A stretch of DNA of 64,000 nt from Styela clava (Eukaryota > Chordata > Ascidiacea > Stolidobranchia > Styelidae). The notes below the pieces were generated by a model. The model had not been told where the DNA came from, searched no databases, and saw only the letters and a program-made list of their open reading frames with translations. The stretch is taken from the NCBI RefSeq assembly GCF_964204865.1, contig NC_135262.1:7130001-7194000 (forward strand), given 5' to 3'. This document shows, one piece after another, positions 1 to 13,850 of this stretch (position 1 is its first letter; each line of letters opens with the position of its first letter). The translations under genes and the position numbers were made by a program.

Positions 1-224
1 CTGACTTTGAGATAGTCTGTTAGATGTACAAATAGTGGTCCCAATCGCCATTTTAATGTCGATGCCTCTTTTCTAGAAGGTTTGTTGCGCTGCTATTTTA
101 CAGCAATCTACACTATAAATTTATGCTGTTTGTGTCTATACACTACTACCTTGTAGCGTGTACATTAGATGGACATCAGCATGAGTTAGCTCGTTGTAAA
201 GTGTCTAATACAATACATTTTCAG

Positions 225-3200
225 CTTCATTTGGAGATCCATCGTATCCAAGCAAGCGCTCTCGCCTCTGCATCCTCCGCGACAAGAAACGAAAAGACCT
301 GTGAAACTTGTCGTATGACGTTTTCTTCCGTCAATCAATTCCGTCAGCATTTGCATGTATGTTTGTAGTGAATTATCTATGACGTCATTTGATGACGTAA
401 AGTGTATATCTCGGGCACAGACTGCCATGTAGAAGCGTGAGGTTGCGTTGATCAAAGTAATTTCGAGTTGATCTTCGATTTGATCAAAATCTGACATTTT
501 ATGCAGTTTGCAAAGGGTTTTTTTCTTCATAAAATTGATTCCTAGTGCGCTTTCTCGTTTCGATCATAAAATGGCGGTTTTGGTATAGTATATTCATAGC
601 GAAAATTCTAGAATTTCAATTTAATTTACAATAACTTATCAAGTTTTTACTCCGTGTATCGTATCTCAAACATGTTTTTTTTTTAATATAGACGAAACAC
701 GGCCAAACATGGCCCAGGAGTGATCAGCAAGAAGACAACGAAAACGAACATTCACGGAACATCATTGATGAAGGTTTGAATAAGATTAGCTAGAAATAAT
801 ATAGATATGGCTCTATTGTGGACCGTGTTCCTTATATACGTGTGTTCTAAGCTGAATTTTTCTTTCGAATATAAATGAATGGTTTATCGTTGAAAAATTG
901 TCGTAATTTGTATAATACGAAGTTGCGAAAGCGACATGTCTGTGTCATAGGGCAAGAATGCGACAATGCATTCTTATCAAATTTCTAATCTGGCAACAGA
1001 AAGGGTTCACTGTAAACAAATATTTTTTGCATGTTCTATTTATCTAATTCTATTTATAGCGGATGACACATTTCATGAGTTTAATGATACGGTTTTGACC
1101 AATTTTCTGTTTTCTCGAAGCAATAATGTGGTTCCTTAATGAAATTTTGTGGAAAAGTGTGTTTAGAAAAAAAAATAATCGTTTTTAAATTAGTTCATCA
1201 AAAAAAAATTAACATTTTTTTCTCATCTCGAAAATTTATTTTTTTAATTTTTATGCCTTTTAGATAATCCTTTATCAAATGCTCGTTCTCTCCTGAACGC
1301 CATATGTAGTGATGTTGAATTTGCCACAAAAGCAATGAAAGATCCGGGCTTCAATCGTGTTTGGGAAACACTCGAGGCTCCTTTCACGTGCAGGTAAATG
1401 CATATGGTTCACCAAAGAATATTTATGAGTATTTGAGAAAAAAGATTTTTGATCATTTTTATATTGTGGAAAAAATGCTAATTTTTGAATAAATTTATAA
1501 AATCAAAAGCCACTGGAAAGCAGAAATATGCAAAATTATAACGGGTCTATGTCGATGCATATGCTTTAATGCCTTCAGATGTTTCTCCTTACAATGTCTT
1601 GTCAGAAATTTTACTTCCTATATTGTTAACAGTAAAGCGCGTAAAGCATATTTGATAATCAACTGTTTTTCATGTGTTTATCTGACGAGAGCTGACCGTA
1701 TCATTTAACCCCGTATCGTGATTTTTGCTTTTACATCCCAGCCCTTGTGAAGAGACCTTCGTATCAAAGAACGATTTATTAGACCATATTATGGCTTCCA
1801 CTGTCCATATGGGTCGCAGTGAATCCAATGAGGAACGAAATAAATCAGCGGTTGACGCGGATGCGTCGGCCGAACTAAATGATCAATTCCCGCGAGATGG
1901 CGCCACGGGGAATGAGCAATCAATCAACAAAGAGAACATGGATTTTGAAGAGGAAAATGCGCGGGAAACCAGTGATAACGAAGGTAAAAGTGGCGCGCAA
2001 TCGTCAAATTTCGATTTTTCTTTATTGCACGATTACAAGTGGAAACGAGGGCGTCTTCTTTATCCAGGAATTAGTAGAAGCGCCCACAAAAAAGTGCTCG
2101 TGGATGTCGGATTCAACCAAGTTGTTCATTTTGTAGAAAACCGATCTTCGGAAAATCGAGAGAAAGCGAAGAAGTGGAAAGAACAACAGAAAAATCAAGA
2201 TGGAGACGAAAACGAACGAAAGCAACAAATACCAATCGACGAAAACGAAAATAATTTGGTGGTTGAGAAAAATATGGCATCTAAAGAAAACGTCCATGTA
2301 AACCACAATACAGACAAACAAACCCCGGATGAAACGGAGCAAAAAACATCCCCGTTTCATTGCGATAGTTGTGGAAAAGATTTCTCTAACATGTGGATTC
2401 TCAAAGTTCATGAGAAATCTGTCCATAACATGGAAATGTCGACTGAAATGCTGCAAGAATTTGTAGAAGGGTACTCAAATTGGTATTGGGATTGCGCAAG
2501 GAAAGATTTAGAGAACGTTAATAACACTGAATCTGACTTAAAACAATTTAGCAGTAACAACGCCGCTAAATCGAGCAGTAATAATGTTGATTCAACTGGT
2601 ATGTCACCGAGACTTGTACCGTCCAGCAACCTATCCGCTCCAAATATGAGTGACATTTCACAGATAGACGACGGTAAAGATTTTCAACATAATGCTCTTC
2701 AGGCTTTGATGAAAAATTATCCGGGGATGCTTGGAGCTTTTGGCGGTGCTAATTCTACTCAAGACGCGCATACTCAATCTGCAGCAGATGACGCACAATC
2801 TAAGATTCAGCAGCAAATGCTTTTGCAAACGTTGATGACGGCACAAACCCAGGCGATGCAGCAACAACAATCTACTAATCAGACCCAGGGTTCCTCGCAA
2901 ACAAATGCTTCAAACATAATGAACATGCTCGTTGATCATATATACGGAGCTGCAATGCATGGCTCAACTCCTGGTTTTATAGACCCTGTCGGTGTCATGT
3001 CTCTATTACAGCAACAACAACAAGCTCGCGTTCCAGCGGCGGGCGTGAATCCTTATCAGTGGCTAGCAATGAGGTTTATGCAACAACAACAATTACAACA
3101 ACTTCTAATGTATCCTGCAATGACCGGAGGGGCGGCTGGGATGCCGTTTTTACCAAGCCTAGCTGAAAACGCGAATCAACAACAAATGCTCGCTTCTTTT

Positions 3201-6200
3201 GCTGCAAGTTTGCTTAATCCTAATTCATCGTCCCCTGATTTGAATAATTCAGTAGTTAATAATCCGTTGTCATCCGCTTTGCAAGCGTACCAACTTCAAG
3301 CAGCCGCTGCTGCGTCTATGACTGGTGATTCTAGACCCGGAGGAAAGGATGCTGAGCAAGATCCTAACAAAAGTACAATAGTTAATCAGAGAGAATCTTC
3401 CAATATCAGCCACTCTCCTGCATCCGCGGAACTTCCTGCGAAGAGGCCAAGAACAAGAATCACTGATGATCAGTTGAAGATTCTAAGAGCAAATTTTGAC
3501 ATTAACACCTCACCAAGTGAAAATCAAATTTCTGATATGGCCCACAAAACCAATTTGCCATCGAAAGTCATCAAGCATTGGTTTCGTAACACTCTTTTCA
3601 AAGAGAGGCAACGCTCAAAAGATTCTCCTTACAATTTCAATATTCCTCCCATGACGTCACTAGATGACGTCAAAAGGGAACCACTTAGTTCTAGTGACAA
3701 CTCTAGCAACGAAAATGCAATCGTGGAAGAAAAATCACAAATAGTGAAAGTTGAACCAGAACAAAACGAAATTGAAGTTGAAGTTTCAAGAGAAAACGAA
3801 TCTCATCAAATGTTCACAGATTCAGTCGATAAAAGGGAGGAGTTACATGGGGCCACATCGTCCGCGAATGCCCCGATTCATTCTACAATGTCGCAGAGTC
3901 AAGCAATGCAGATTTTAAAATCATTAACAGAACGAGGCAACCTTGCTAATACTGAGGCAAACAAGTCTATTTTTGCAAATGCAATGTCGTTAGTTCCCAA
4001 TGTTACATCTGTAAGGGATAATCACTCCCCTGTTGGATCTACAAATTATTCTTTAGCGGCAGATCACCGTGCTTCGAGTGAGAGCAACGATCACAACAAC
4101 ACGTTTGCGTATCGACAGGAAACTGCAAATTCTGACGCTTATAGTTATGAACGAATTGCAAACGTGTCCACTGCAGATTTTAGTTATCCGATTGGCACAC
4201 CTGGGCACGCGAATCTTGCTTCAACAATAAGTAGGCGAACACCGCGTACGCGATTCAGCGACTACCAGTTGAAAATATTGCAAGAATTTTTTGATAAAAA
4301 TGCTTATCCTAAGGACGAAGACTTGGACAAGTTGTCAAGATTACTCGATCTCAGCACAAGAGTGATTGTAGTGTGGTTTCAAAACGCCCGCCAGAAGGCT
4401 AGAAAAAGTTATGAAATGCAACAAAGTGGGATATCAGCGGGTCATCATACTAACGGTATTCAGAATCAATCGAATTCGTATCTTACCCGACGCCCATCTC
4501 CACCATTGAGTTCGTCAGTCGACCAACAAATGTCTTCTATGCTTTCTACACAATCTCTTGAGATGGATTTATCGCCAACGGCTAAACATAGTCATCAGTT
4601 TTCACATGATGTCGCAACGCGTGCTTCTGTTCTGCAAGATATGAAACGAGAGACTCGTGCTGGCAGCCCAACTGAACCCAATTACAAATGCAATCAATGT
4701 GATGCGACGCTTCCTTCAGCCGTAGCTTTGTCACAACACGAAAGACTTCATGATATGAAGCCATCTGCTTACATAGAAAACGTCATCCAGCAATATAGGA
4801 TGTTTTATCCATCAATAGTAGAAGGGATGTTGCAGGGAACATCTGGGAAGGATTCTCATGAAAAATTTGGAATTGAAGCAAAAAATGAATCTCGCCGGCC
4901 TTCAAATAGTCCTCCAGCTGGTTTCGAAAGCGAAAGACGGAAACTATCTTATAGTAAAGAATCTGAAACGGTTGAAATGAAGCCGCATATTAAACAAGAA
5001 ACAGGCCACGGTATTGAAGATATAATAAATCGTTTTAGTTTGCCGCAGCCTCGTGGGAGTGTAAGAGAAAAGAGTCATTCGTACGAATCGAAGATGAACA
5101 TACCAGCGAGCAACATGATATCTCAAAATATAATGACAGCACAGCAGTATATAACCCAGAGAGACAATGCAATGGCCGCGAAACGAAAGCTCAGTGTTTC
5201 GCCAACACTTTCAATGTCTTCATCATCGTCAACAAGTCCTAATTCAGCAAGACAAAATATGGGACGTAAAGGTGAGTTTTGTTTCGTTTGAGAATTATAA
5301 TTTGTAAAAACGCTATTTTCAGTAATATTTAACATTTGTTTTCAAATTCCAGTTATCAATGATACTTCGAAAGATCCTAAACGTCTTCGCACTACAATCA
5401 CTCCTGAACAGTTGGAATTTTTATACCAGCAATATCTGGTTGATTCTAGTCCAAGTAGGAAGGTGATTGAACAGATATCAGACATTGTTGGACTGAAAAA
5501 GCGGGTTGTGCAGGTATGATATACCTCAATTAAGTTTTCTTGTGATCATTCTATATTCAGAATTTGCTTTATTATCAAAGAATCTTAGTCAATTTACATG
5601 AAATTAATGTAGTTGAAAATAGTGCTTAGAGAAAGCCCCAAAGAACCGACCCGTGGTCTCCAAAGGGGTCGAGGGATGAAACCCTGGGTTTGACCCTATA
5701 CTAGTTTATTTTTACGTATGATTATTATTGAAAAATAATTTTCTATTCAAGTTGGAACTTTTGGCAATTTCAGGTTTGGTTTCAAAACACGAGAGCACGA
5801 GAAAGGAAAGGCCAATTTCGATCTGTAGGCCGAATCACTTCTGTCCTGGGCATGCCTCAGATATGCCCACAATGCCGCGTCACGTTTCGAACAAAGGCGG
5901 ATCTCGATGCTCATATAAGATGCAGACATATGCAGTCGCCATCTTCGATTCCAACATCGTCCGCATCTCAAATGATGACGTCACCCACAACGTCATACCC
6001 GGAATCAAAGTATGTGACGTCATTTTCCATTTAATTTGAAAATTTGTCTTTTATGTTTTTGTCTATCTGTTATCGTTTAATTCTTTCTTTGATTAGAACA
6101 ACATTTGGTGCCATCTCGTCTAGCAACAGTCGTTTGTCAGCTTCCGAAATTTCTCCTGCGTCATCAACTGCTTTGTTTAGATTGAATGAAACGAAGAGAG

Positions 6201-9200
6201 AAATGACCCAAGAAAAAATTCAAGATTATAAAAGTATCATCAGTAATATGCAAAAGCAATTGAAAGAAAAACAGGTCGCAGGTGAGACTAGAATTCATTC
6301 ATATATACCAAGGTTGGCGAGGCACGAGTCATTGACTCGACTTAAACTCTAGTCGAAACTTATCAGAAACTAAAAAGTAACTAGAGTAGGTAATTGACTT
6401 GACTCGAGAGATGGCGACCTGACTCTTTTACTCAACACAGAGTAGTATCAAAATTGAATTTGATATAGACCCGTGTTTACCATTAAAACCACTAACTACG
6501 CGAGGCTTCTGATGCTTCTTAATTTATCACATTCGTTCTCTTTTCAATATAGATCAGACTCACGTAACAACTTTGCACGGATCAACTGCTGGTAATCCAA
6601 TCACATCTAATGCACACGCACCATTTGTCAATTTATCGTTTTCCGATTCAACTCCAAGAGACAAGATCAACGATTCTGCGGAAGGTCACGGAAGTAGTCC
6701 TAAACGTAGAAAATTATCTGAAGAGAATCACTCATTCGATACAACAACATTTGCATCAAAATTTGTGGCAACACCACGCACTGCTGATATATATAAAGCC
6801 GTAACTGAGCAGATTTCGAAAAGTAACAGCGTCGATGTGATAGCACAGAGACTGCAAGCTAAAACTGCTTCTCTGGCTCCCGAAGTAACAGAAAACAATG
6901 TCAAATCGTCGGAAGGGTTTGCTTTCAAAGTGAAAGATGCAATCCAAATGTCTTCTTCGCCTGTGATGATGAGTAAACAATCTATGGAAGGTCAAATGTC
7001 GTCCTCGCCGCCAGTATCGTCTCCAGGTGGGTGCAAAATATATCTCACTGGTCACGTCTTATATTGTAAATAACAGAGTTGTGGAGCCGGGGAAAACTCG
7101 TAATCGACTCCTAACGGGTTGCATAAAGTTTTGTCTCCGGAACCGACTTAAGCAAAATTTTGACTCCGACTACAGCTTCGAACTCCGGGAAGTCCGATTG
7201 TGATATCGAAAACATTGGCGTAAGCCAGCCTTCGTTACCCATTTTTGAGTTTTAGTAGGAACTAGGAAGGTTTTGCCTATTTTATGATCATTAAAGTCTA
7301 CAATTTCGAATCCGGGAAATTGGGAATTTCGACTCCGATTTCCGAATCCGGATTCCGGAGACTTTAAAAATACGACTCCGACCCCACAACAACTTTATAG
7401 AAGTTTGGTGGGTGCAGTTTTTGATTTCAAACAAATAACATTTTGTTCAGAATCTCGGCCTACTGATTCCCTAAGCCCGTCGTTCATGGTTCCGTTGAAG
7501 CGTTACAGAACTCAGATGTCGTCCCTGCAAGTTCGTTCTCTCAAGCATTGTTTTTCTGAATATAAAACGCCAACTCTTCTTGAATGTGAGATGCTAGGTC
7601 AACAAATTGGACTTCCGAAGCGTGTCATCCAGGTAAGAAAGACTTGTATCACTCTACTTTTATGTTTGTTCTGTTTGTTGAATCGAAGCAGATTTTGCAA
7701 AATTGCCTTTGCTTCATAAGCAACCCAGCTAAAACATTTTATTGTATATTTCAGGTATGGTTCCAGAATGCTAGAGCAAAAGAGAAGAAAGCAATTGGAG
7801 ATCAAATGGACCAGAATGACCAGGCTGAAGAGTAAGAATTTTTTTTTGTGAGAAATATCTACCAACTTTACACATACACTTATCGCTGACCTCTTTTTTT
7901 TATATATTTTCCCACTAGATCTTTGCAAATGAAAAGTTCATGTCGTCTTTGCCCTGAAATGAGATTTGGATCATTACAAGAATACAGGAATCATGTGTTT
8001 TCTAAAATACATCTCGGAAATTTTATGGCAGCTTATGACGGAGAAGGAAGCGGTAAGTGCTGTAGTAACATTTTACACTTGACGAAGTATACAATTGTGA
8101 GTGGGCTGGCTTAGAACCCGAAAAGAAACTTTTAAGCTATTCTCATACCCGACATCGACGAGTAACCGGGCGATGATTAAACCCTATCGACTTTCCTGTT
8201 CTTTGGGAGAAATATGAAAATCTCAGATAATAAACTAACAATTGCTCTGGGCTTCATTTTTGTGGTGGGCGGCTGCGAACAAAAACCAATTATAAACCTG
8301 ATGATTGGTGCATTAGGCTAAACAGATTGCTTTTTTCTAGATGATCAAAGTTGTTCATCAGGCGCAAGAACGCCATCTTCCGACTTTGATGATAGTTCAT
8401 CAAGAGACGCAATGTCGTCCAACGTCGTTGGATTCGAAAACGATCGTGACAACAATCAACAATTTGCATCCATATCTGTCCCCAATGACGTCGCTGAAAA
8501 CAAGTACAGAATTTCAGCCGTTGCAACTAGCGACTCAACTTCGTCAATGCTGGACACACAAACTAAATCTTCGCACGGCTGGGACGCATCTGTTCTGGCT
8601 GCTAACCCTGTATTGTTGCAAAGTTATCAACAACTTGCCGCTGTCCAGAAACTGATGGTAAGAAAGCTATCATACTTAATGCTATCATGCTTTCGCGTCT
8701 TTTCAATGGTCGTTCTAGCTTCTTTCATAGCTTTATACAAGCAGACAGTTTGACGTTCATTGTAGACGAACGTTCGTTACTGTTATCTTAGTTCATGAAT
8801 TGTATTTTGCGCGGGATGAGAAGTCAAAAAAAATAAATCGACGAGATCGTTCGTTCTCGAATTTTCATGAACCGTGTCTGAAGACTCAGCGCTTGTTGGC
8901 ACCCCTGCTCTTCTATAAAAAATACCTATTTTTTGCTTTCAACACAGTTCAGTTTTTTATGCACGACGTTCAATTATGAATAATTCCTACAAACAAAAGC
9001 AAAAGAATGATAACAGTCAAAAAGCTAAACAAATCTCGATAAATTTGCTTTAAATTAATGTTATCATCGCGAATCGTGGGCCCCCGAGAACCGCTCTGTG
9101 GCCCCATGATGGCCCGTTTTAAAAATCCCTGAGTTAAGACCATAACATTATCTTGGCAGAACGCGAAATTTTATTTCAATCTAAAAAAATTTTCATTTTA

Positions 9201-9393
9201 GAATGCCGGAGCAGTTCAGAACGGAATGGACAAACAAAAAGAGGTGACTGATCAAGTTCAAGTTAATAGCGATATATTGAACACGTTGAAACAGAACTGG
9301 CTTCACAGGTTAGGGAAAGATTTTGAATGTTGTATTAAACATAACAAAATTATTTTTGCTTATTTTTTTATTTATGTTTTATTTAGACTCTAA
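225..9393 (+). CDS. ZFHX: ZFHX3/4-like zinc finger homeobox transcription factor, 5' end outside window
   Basis: Nuclear DNA-binding regulator of the ATBF1/zfh2 family. I read 14 exons, joined in frame with GT..AG borders: 225-356, 692-773, 1264-1393, 1742-5271, 5353-5513, 5774-6009, 6097-6281, 6553-7026, 7451-7632, 7755-7831, 7919-8052, 8341-8657, 9202-9308, 9387-9393 (1,917 codons plus stop). Homeodomains: HD1 about 3439-3630 (contains [17 protein letters not shown], as in vertebrate ZFHX3), HD2 about 4232-4410, HD3 split over 5353-5513/5774-5820, HD4 split over 7484-7632/7755-7790; HD2-4 carry WFQN. C2H2 fingers lie near 285-700 (across an intron), 1375-1800 (across an intron), 2356-2427, 4682-4750, 5867-5930 and 7935-8010. 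A Gln-rich stretch covers about 2800-3200. Vertebrate ZFHX3 has four homeodomains and many more fingers; the missing ones should lie before base 1. The last exon adds only one full codon before the stop, so the 3' end is less certain. AATAAA at 9756-9761. Confidence 0.93.
7074..7395. mobile_element. hAT-like MITE in a ZFHX intron
   Basis: About 320 bases between exons 7026 and 7451. The left end reads CAGAGTTGTGGAGCCGGGG and the right end, reverse-complemented, reads GTTGTGGGGTCGGAGTC, an imperfect terminal inverted repeat. The inside is full of short copies of GACTCCGA and its complement, a pattern seen in non-autonomous hAT elements. No clean target duplication was found, so the borders are approximate. 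Confidence 0.45.
8885..9140 (-). mobile_element. hAT-like repeat, copy in the ZFHX intron before 9202
   Basis: This stretch resembles 23562-23860. Shared blocks include TGCTTTAAATT followed by ATCATCGCGAAT, and GGCCCC-rich termini ending in a hAT-like tip (CTCAGGG when read on the minus strand). Divergence is high and no target duplication is obvious. It lies in the long intron 8658-9201. Confidence 0.4.
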
Positions 9394-12300
9394 TGAAAGA
9401 TTGTCTGCCGCATATTCCAAGCCAACTTCTTTAGATGGTAAGTAGTCTATATATTTTTTATATTGCCCAAATAGATTTTCTCGGTTTTTAACAACGCCAT
9501 ATTCCAGCAGTTGTTTATGCGTTTGAATTCGTCAAAATCTTTCACATTTAGATTACCTTATCCCAGTGGTACTCGTCGTAAAATAATTTCCAATGCGTCG
9601 CAAAATGCCAATCCCTTACTTATAAAATTACGTGTTTATCTTATCTGTGCGCGCCAAGAACTAGAAATTGACGTTGTGAGAAGTAGGACGGAACTGGATA
9701 TATCGGATATTTAGTCGCATTATGATCGTTTATGTGCTCAAGATGACGTAATTGCAATAAATGAATTATAAAACTTATTGTAATTCAATGTCAATACAGT
9801 CAAATTCCCTTTCCAAGACGCTGCACAAACCGGAATTTTCGATTGTTTCCCTTTCACCTTTTCCCTTTCCAGCTTATTACACTCTAGTCTAGATGAGCCT
9901 GAGATTTTTACCTGCTTAATAAATGTTTCAACGCTCTAGTTCAGTTGGTATTAAAACACTAGATACTAGATAATAAAAGATTTTACTCGCTGTCTGGTCA
10001 TTTTCTTGTTACTCCAAAATTTTTATCTATTATTTGATATTCACAGGGATAAGAAATTTCAACAGAAATCGAAAGCCGAAGTGGGAGATGTGGATTGATA
10101 ACTCAACTTTATGAAGATGAAATTTCTTTTTATAATATATAAAATTACCTACGATTCAAGTTGGTGTGGTGATGGAGGTGAACATTGTGTATTATCTATC
10201 AGTTCAAAGGGCATTGTGCGCGGATGACCCGAAAAAATGGTGTCTATAAATATACAGTCATTAATCATCTATTTCTGTACTTGTGTATAAAATATACTTT
10301 GCTCAAACCCTTTTTTTCGTCAACATTTTTATGACGTCAACGCTTCTAGTTTTTGTTTTCTTTTTAATATTTATCGTGCCTAATTTTGGCCCTTTTGTCT
10401 GTTTTAGTGCTTTTGTCTTTTTCAATAGAATACTTTGGTTTTATTGCCTCTCGTCAAACTTTGATTGTGCAAAGTTTGTTTTAATGACGTCATATGTTTG
10501 ATTACGTCATAATTTGGATTGTTGATTCATAAGTGCTTTTTATTCTATTACTGTAAAATTTCAGTGACATATTTCGTGTCGTTGTTCCATTACTAGATGG
10601 CGCTCATAAGCAGCGTCCTTAATGCGACATCTAATGTCATATTTTTAAAGTGTGAATGGTGAACGGTCTTTTATCCTTGGGTTATACTTGGTACAAGTGT
10701 ATTTAGGTGAAAATTATCGTCACAAACTGTATATGTTCCTTTAAAACTTTTATTATTTTATTGAAAATATTATTCCGCGGTGCCCAACACGTCTTGTGTA
10801 ATTTTGCATAATTTTAGATTATTTCAAGCCTTTCTTGAGTGCTTTTGTCATTATTTTACACTTTTTTATTATTTTATTTCTCATTTTTATCATTATTATA
10901 CATTTTTTATTCATTTTCTTCATTAAATATTGCATTCCATCTCATTTGCGACAACAACAAAAAAATTGTGTCTAATTTTTTGCCTTTGGGTACAGTATCC
11001 ACAAAAATATCAAAAAACACAAAAATTTTTAAATCGTTCAAGAATTGAATACATTCCAATAGATAATGAAATTATTTTTTCAAAAAAGTGTTAAAAACAC
11101 ACATGACGACATTCCCTATTAAATTGAGTTATTTGATTTGACGTAAGTAGGTATTATTTTAGTGGCATTCAATTAAATTAACAGTATTCGGTAAATAGGT
11201 ATATTTTTCATTTTCTAGCGAAATATATCATCAAATCATCATCAAATAATTAACAATCTCTCTCTCATTTTGATAAGTGATAAAACTGTTTGCGCGGATC
11301 GTCTGCCTGTTCTATACATATTTCATTATCAGTATCCATTATTATTTACTGCGAGTTAAGGGCCTTGTTCTGAGTGATGCGGTAAAAGCAATTATTGACG
11401 AGAAAATTTTCAGTTTTAAAAAATTTGTTAGGTTTACTAGAATTGTACTGTAATTTTGTAATGACAAAATCACTTCCTGAAGATATTTTATTTTATTAGT
11501 AAAAATTAGGTCTCTCTACCCAAAGAAGAGTATAATTTGCTCCGATAATAAGTATAGAAAATTGATTAAAATTAAACCCGGTTGGGGCAGATATTTCCAT
11601 GAATATTTGGCGGAATTTCATTTTTCGTAATATTTTTCTGGTTGTAGCCTTGTTGATATTTTTAACATTTTACGGCGAGCCTTTAAAAAATAATAAAGTA
11701 ATTTTTCACCACTTTATTATTTTTGTGCAATTTATTGGTTGAAATAATTGTTTGCAGTACTGCGGATTCGTGCAAGTTATCATGTTTGTGTAATTAAAAG
11801 CTTCATTATTATCATGCAGTGACTTATCATCATCAATAAGTGTATTTTTTTCACTGTAGTAAAATATCATCATTAATATCATTTTCATAAGATAGTCATT
11901 TTTTATTATTATCTTGCTTGCTACAATTGAATTAGCATAAGTCGTATTGATGTCTGAGACTATTTGCTCAAATTTTCAAAATCATTTTTTTGCTCAAAAA
12001 TTGGATTTTAAATTTCAAATTTGTAGAATCGCTTCTGACTAGTAAAAACATTGATTTCAGTAACTGAATATACTTCTGGGTTTGGATTATGACAGATACA
12101 TAAAAGTACAATTTCGTTGGCAATATTATCAAGATTTTCAGTGCTTTCTGATACATGTCTGATTAGCGATGTGTCTGTATTTTTATTATTATTGCAAATT
12201 CTGTTTCTTTGAAGATTTCAAGACCCACGATGCCTGTAATGTATATTTTGGTACCACTGCTTTTCACACGTCTTTTATTATTTTAATTTCCTTTGGAATT

Positions 12301-12639
12301 TATGATGGATCTGATAATAAATTTGCATCTAGGTTATATATTTCGATTTTTGCCGAGAAGACTATTGGCCAATATTGGCCGTTTAGGTGGGAAGATCACA
12401 TGGTAGAATAGTATTTTTGAATTGCTTCAATTATTTTTTGTATATTGGGAGTATATCGGGAAGTTAGGAATGATGGGAAAGCAAGCGGAGTAATTGGAAG
12501 TTCTAAGGATTGTTGCCTACGGTTATAAGCCCACGCCGCTATCATTTAGAGCTTAGGCTATGGCATCCATAGGTATATATGTATAATGAGGTCATCAAAG
12601 CGGATAAAATTTCCAATTCCGAAAATGAGCAAATTTAGT
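9394..12639. other. 3' flank of ZFHX and intergenic DNA
   Basis: AT-rich sequence with T-rich runs. It holds a probable ZFHX poly(A) signal at 9756-9761, a possible untranslated exon with donor at about 9440, and two TGACGTCA octamers (10332 and 10485). I see no coding exon. Confidence 0.6.
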
Positions 12640-13850
12640 TGTAGTTTTCCTCCGAGTCGGTAATTAGCACTGTGTCATCCGCGTATCTGAGATTGTTTAT
12701 GTTGTGACTTGTGAAAACCTACTTTGACGCCTTCACGTGCTCTTATGTTCCGTAGGATCATTTTGCTGTAGATATTGAACAGGTCGGAGTGTCTTACTTT
12801 GTCAGGAGGTACAAGTCCTTTTGTACCTCAATCGCCCTTTCTATGAGGATCCTCAAGACAAATATGGCATTTCTGGGGCCTTCATATGCTATAACAGGGC
12901 TACTCAACTATTCTCATCGAAAATCCGCATACGAAACTTCAAAATTATATGAGTCCAGTCTCTCAAGAAATTATATTTCGCCATCCTTATTCGCACACTT
13001 CCTCGACCGGCTAGTGATTATTAGCTAATCAAAATTGTTTATTATGGTGTTATAGTTATTTACGTATATATTCAAAACTATAAAAGTCATTTTAGAAAAG
13101 GAAACTTCAAAAGTGGGGCTAATGATCTAAAATAAAGAATTAGGTGCGGTCCGAATCGAATAACCGAGAGGTCCGGATTCGGACCGCGGTCCGCCAGTTG
13201 AGTAGCTCTGTGCTATAAAACCAAATTGGGTTTCAGATATTTCATGGAGGATTTTATTTCTCATTCTGTTCATCGGCATTCGTAAACATGACTTTTCTGA
13301 AATGGCTCATGAGGCTTATTGTTCGGTGTTGATCGCATTCAACTGTGCCTGTTTTTAGGGTATTGCAATGTACACCGACTTTTTGAGGTCTCTTGGAATT
13401 TCGCATGTAGCGTGGATAGCGTTGTTACTTCTTTGATTCCAAACTTGCCTAGAGCGGTTAGCGTTTCGGATGGAATGTCATCGGATTGTGCGGCCTTGCA
13501 CATTTCATCTTTTTGAGGGCGTTTTGAACATCCTCTCCAATAATATGGGGACCTTTATTTTCATTACTGATGGTGGGTACTGGGTGGTGACCTCTGTCAT
13601 CCCGATACAACTCTGTGATGTATTCTGACCTGTTGAGGATGCCCATCTTTTCTATAAAAATGTCTCCATTTCTTGATCGTAGGCACCCTGTTTTGTGCTG
13701 ACACTTTTTTCCCTGTGACCTTTTTTTATCTTTTGGTACATAGTTTTGCTATTCCTTGCGGTGTTCCGCTAGATGGTGATACTGAGACCTAAAATTTCGC
13801 CAATTTGAAGTGGATCATTAATAGATTGGATGATTATGGAAATGTCTTTT
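12640..13850 (-). mobile_element. Broken non-LTR retrotransposon (LINE) reverse transcriptase fragment
   Basis: On the minus strand three pieces of one reverse transcriptase can be read in order. First, 13646-13458 gives EYITELYRDD and EDVQNALKKMK, typical of the region before and at the start of the RT domain. Next, about 13290-12800 (interrupted by the MITE at 12895-13210) gives ETQFGF, then RNAIFVLR and LIERAIEVQKDLYLL. Last, 12707-12650 gives NNLRYADDTVLITDSEENY, which holds the catalytic YADD box. Frames change between the pieces, stops are present and no endonuclease domain is visible, so it is dead. The motif order fits the CR1/L2/Jockey-type LINEs; I cannot place the clade. Confidence 0.8.
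12895..13210. mobile_element. hAT-like MITE (316 bp) nested in the LINE fragment
   Basis: Ends are CAGGGCTACTCAACT and, inverted, CAGAGCTACTCAACT: a 15-base terminal inverted repeat with one mismatch. It is flanked by perfect 8-base direct repeats TGCTATAA (12887-12894 and 13211-13218), the usual hAT target duplication. Removing the element rejoins two pieces of LINE sequence, so it inserted into an existing LINE copy. No transposase remains. Confidence 0.85.

Noticed and set aside
1879-5335. Several frames of 60-144 codons on both strands within the ZFHX large exon
   Set aside because: They overlap the 1,188-codon open frame that carries homeodomains and zinc fingers; no domains of their own.
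5637-5700. Structured RNA in the ZFHX intron (AAACCCTGGGTTT and GACCC repeats)
   Set aside because: Short palindrome only; no longer helix or known RNA motif could be built.
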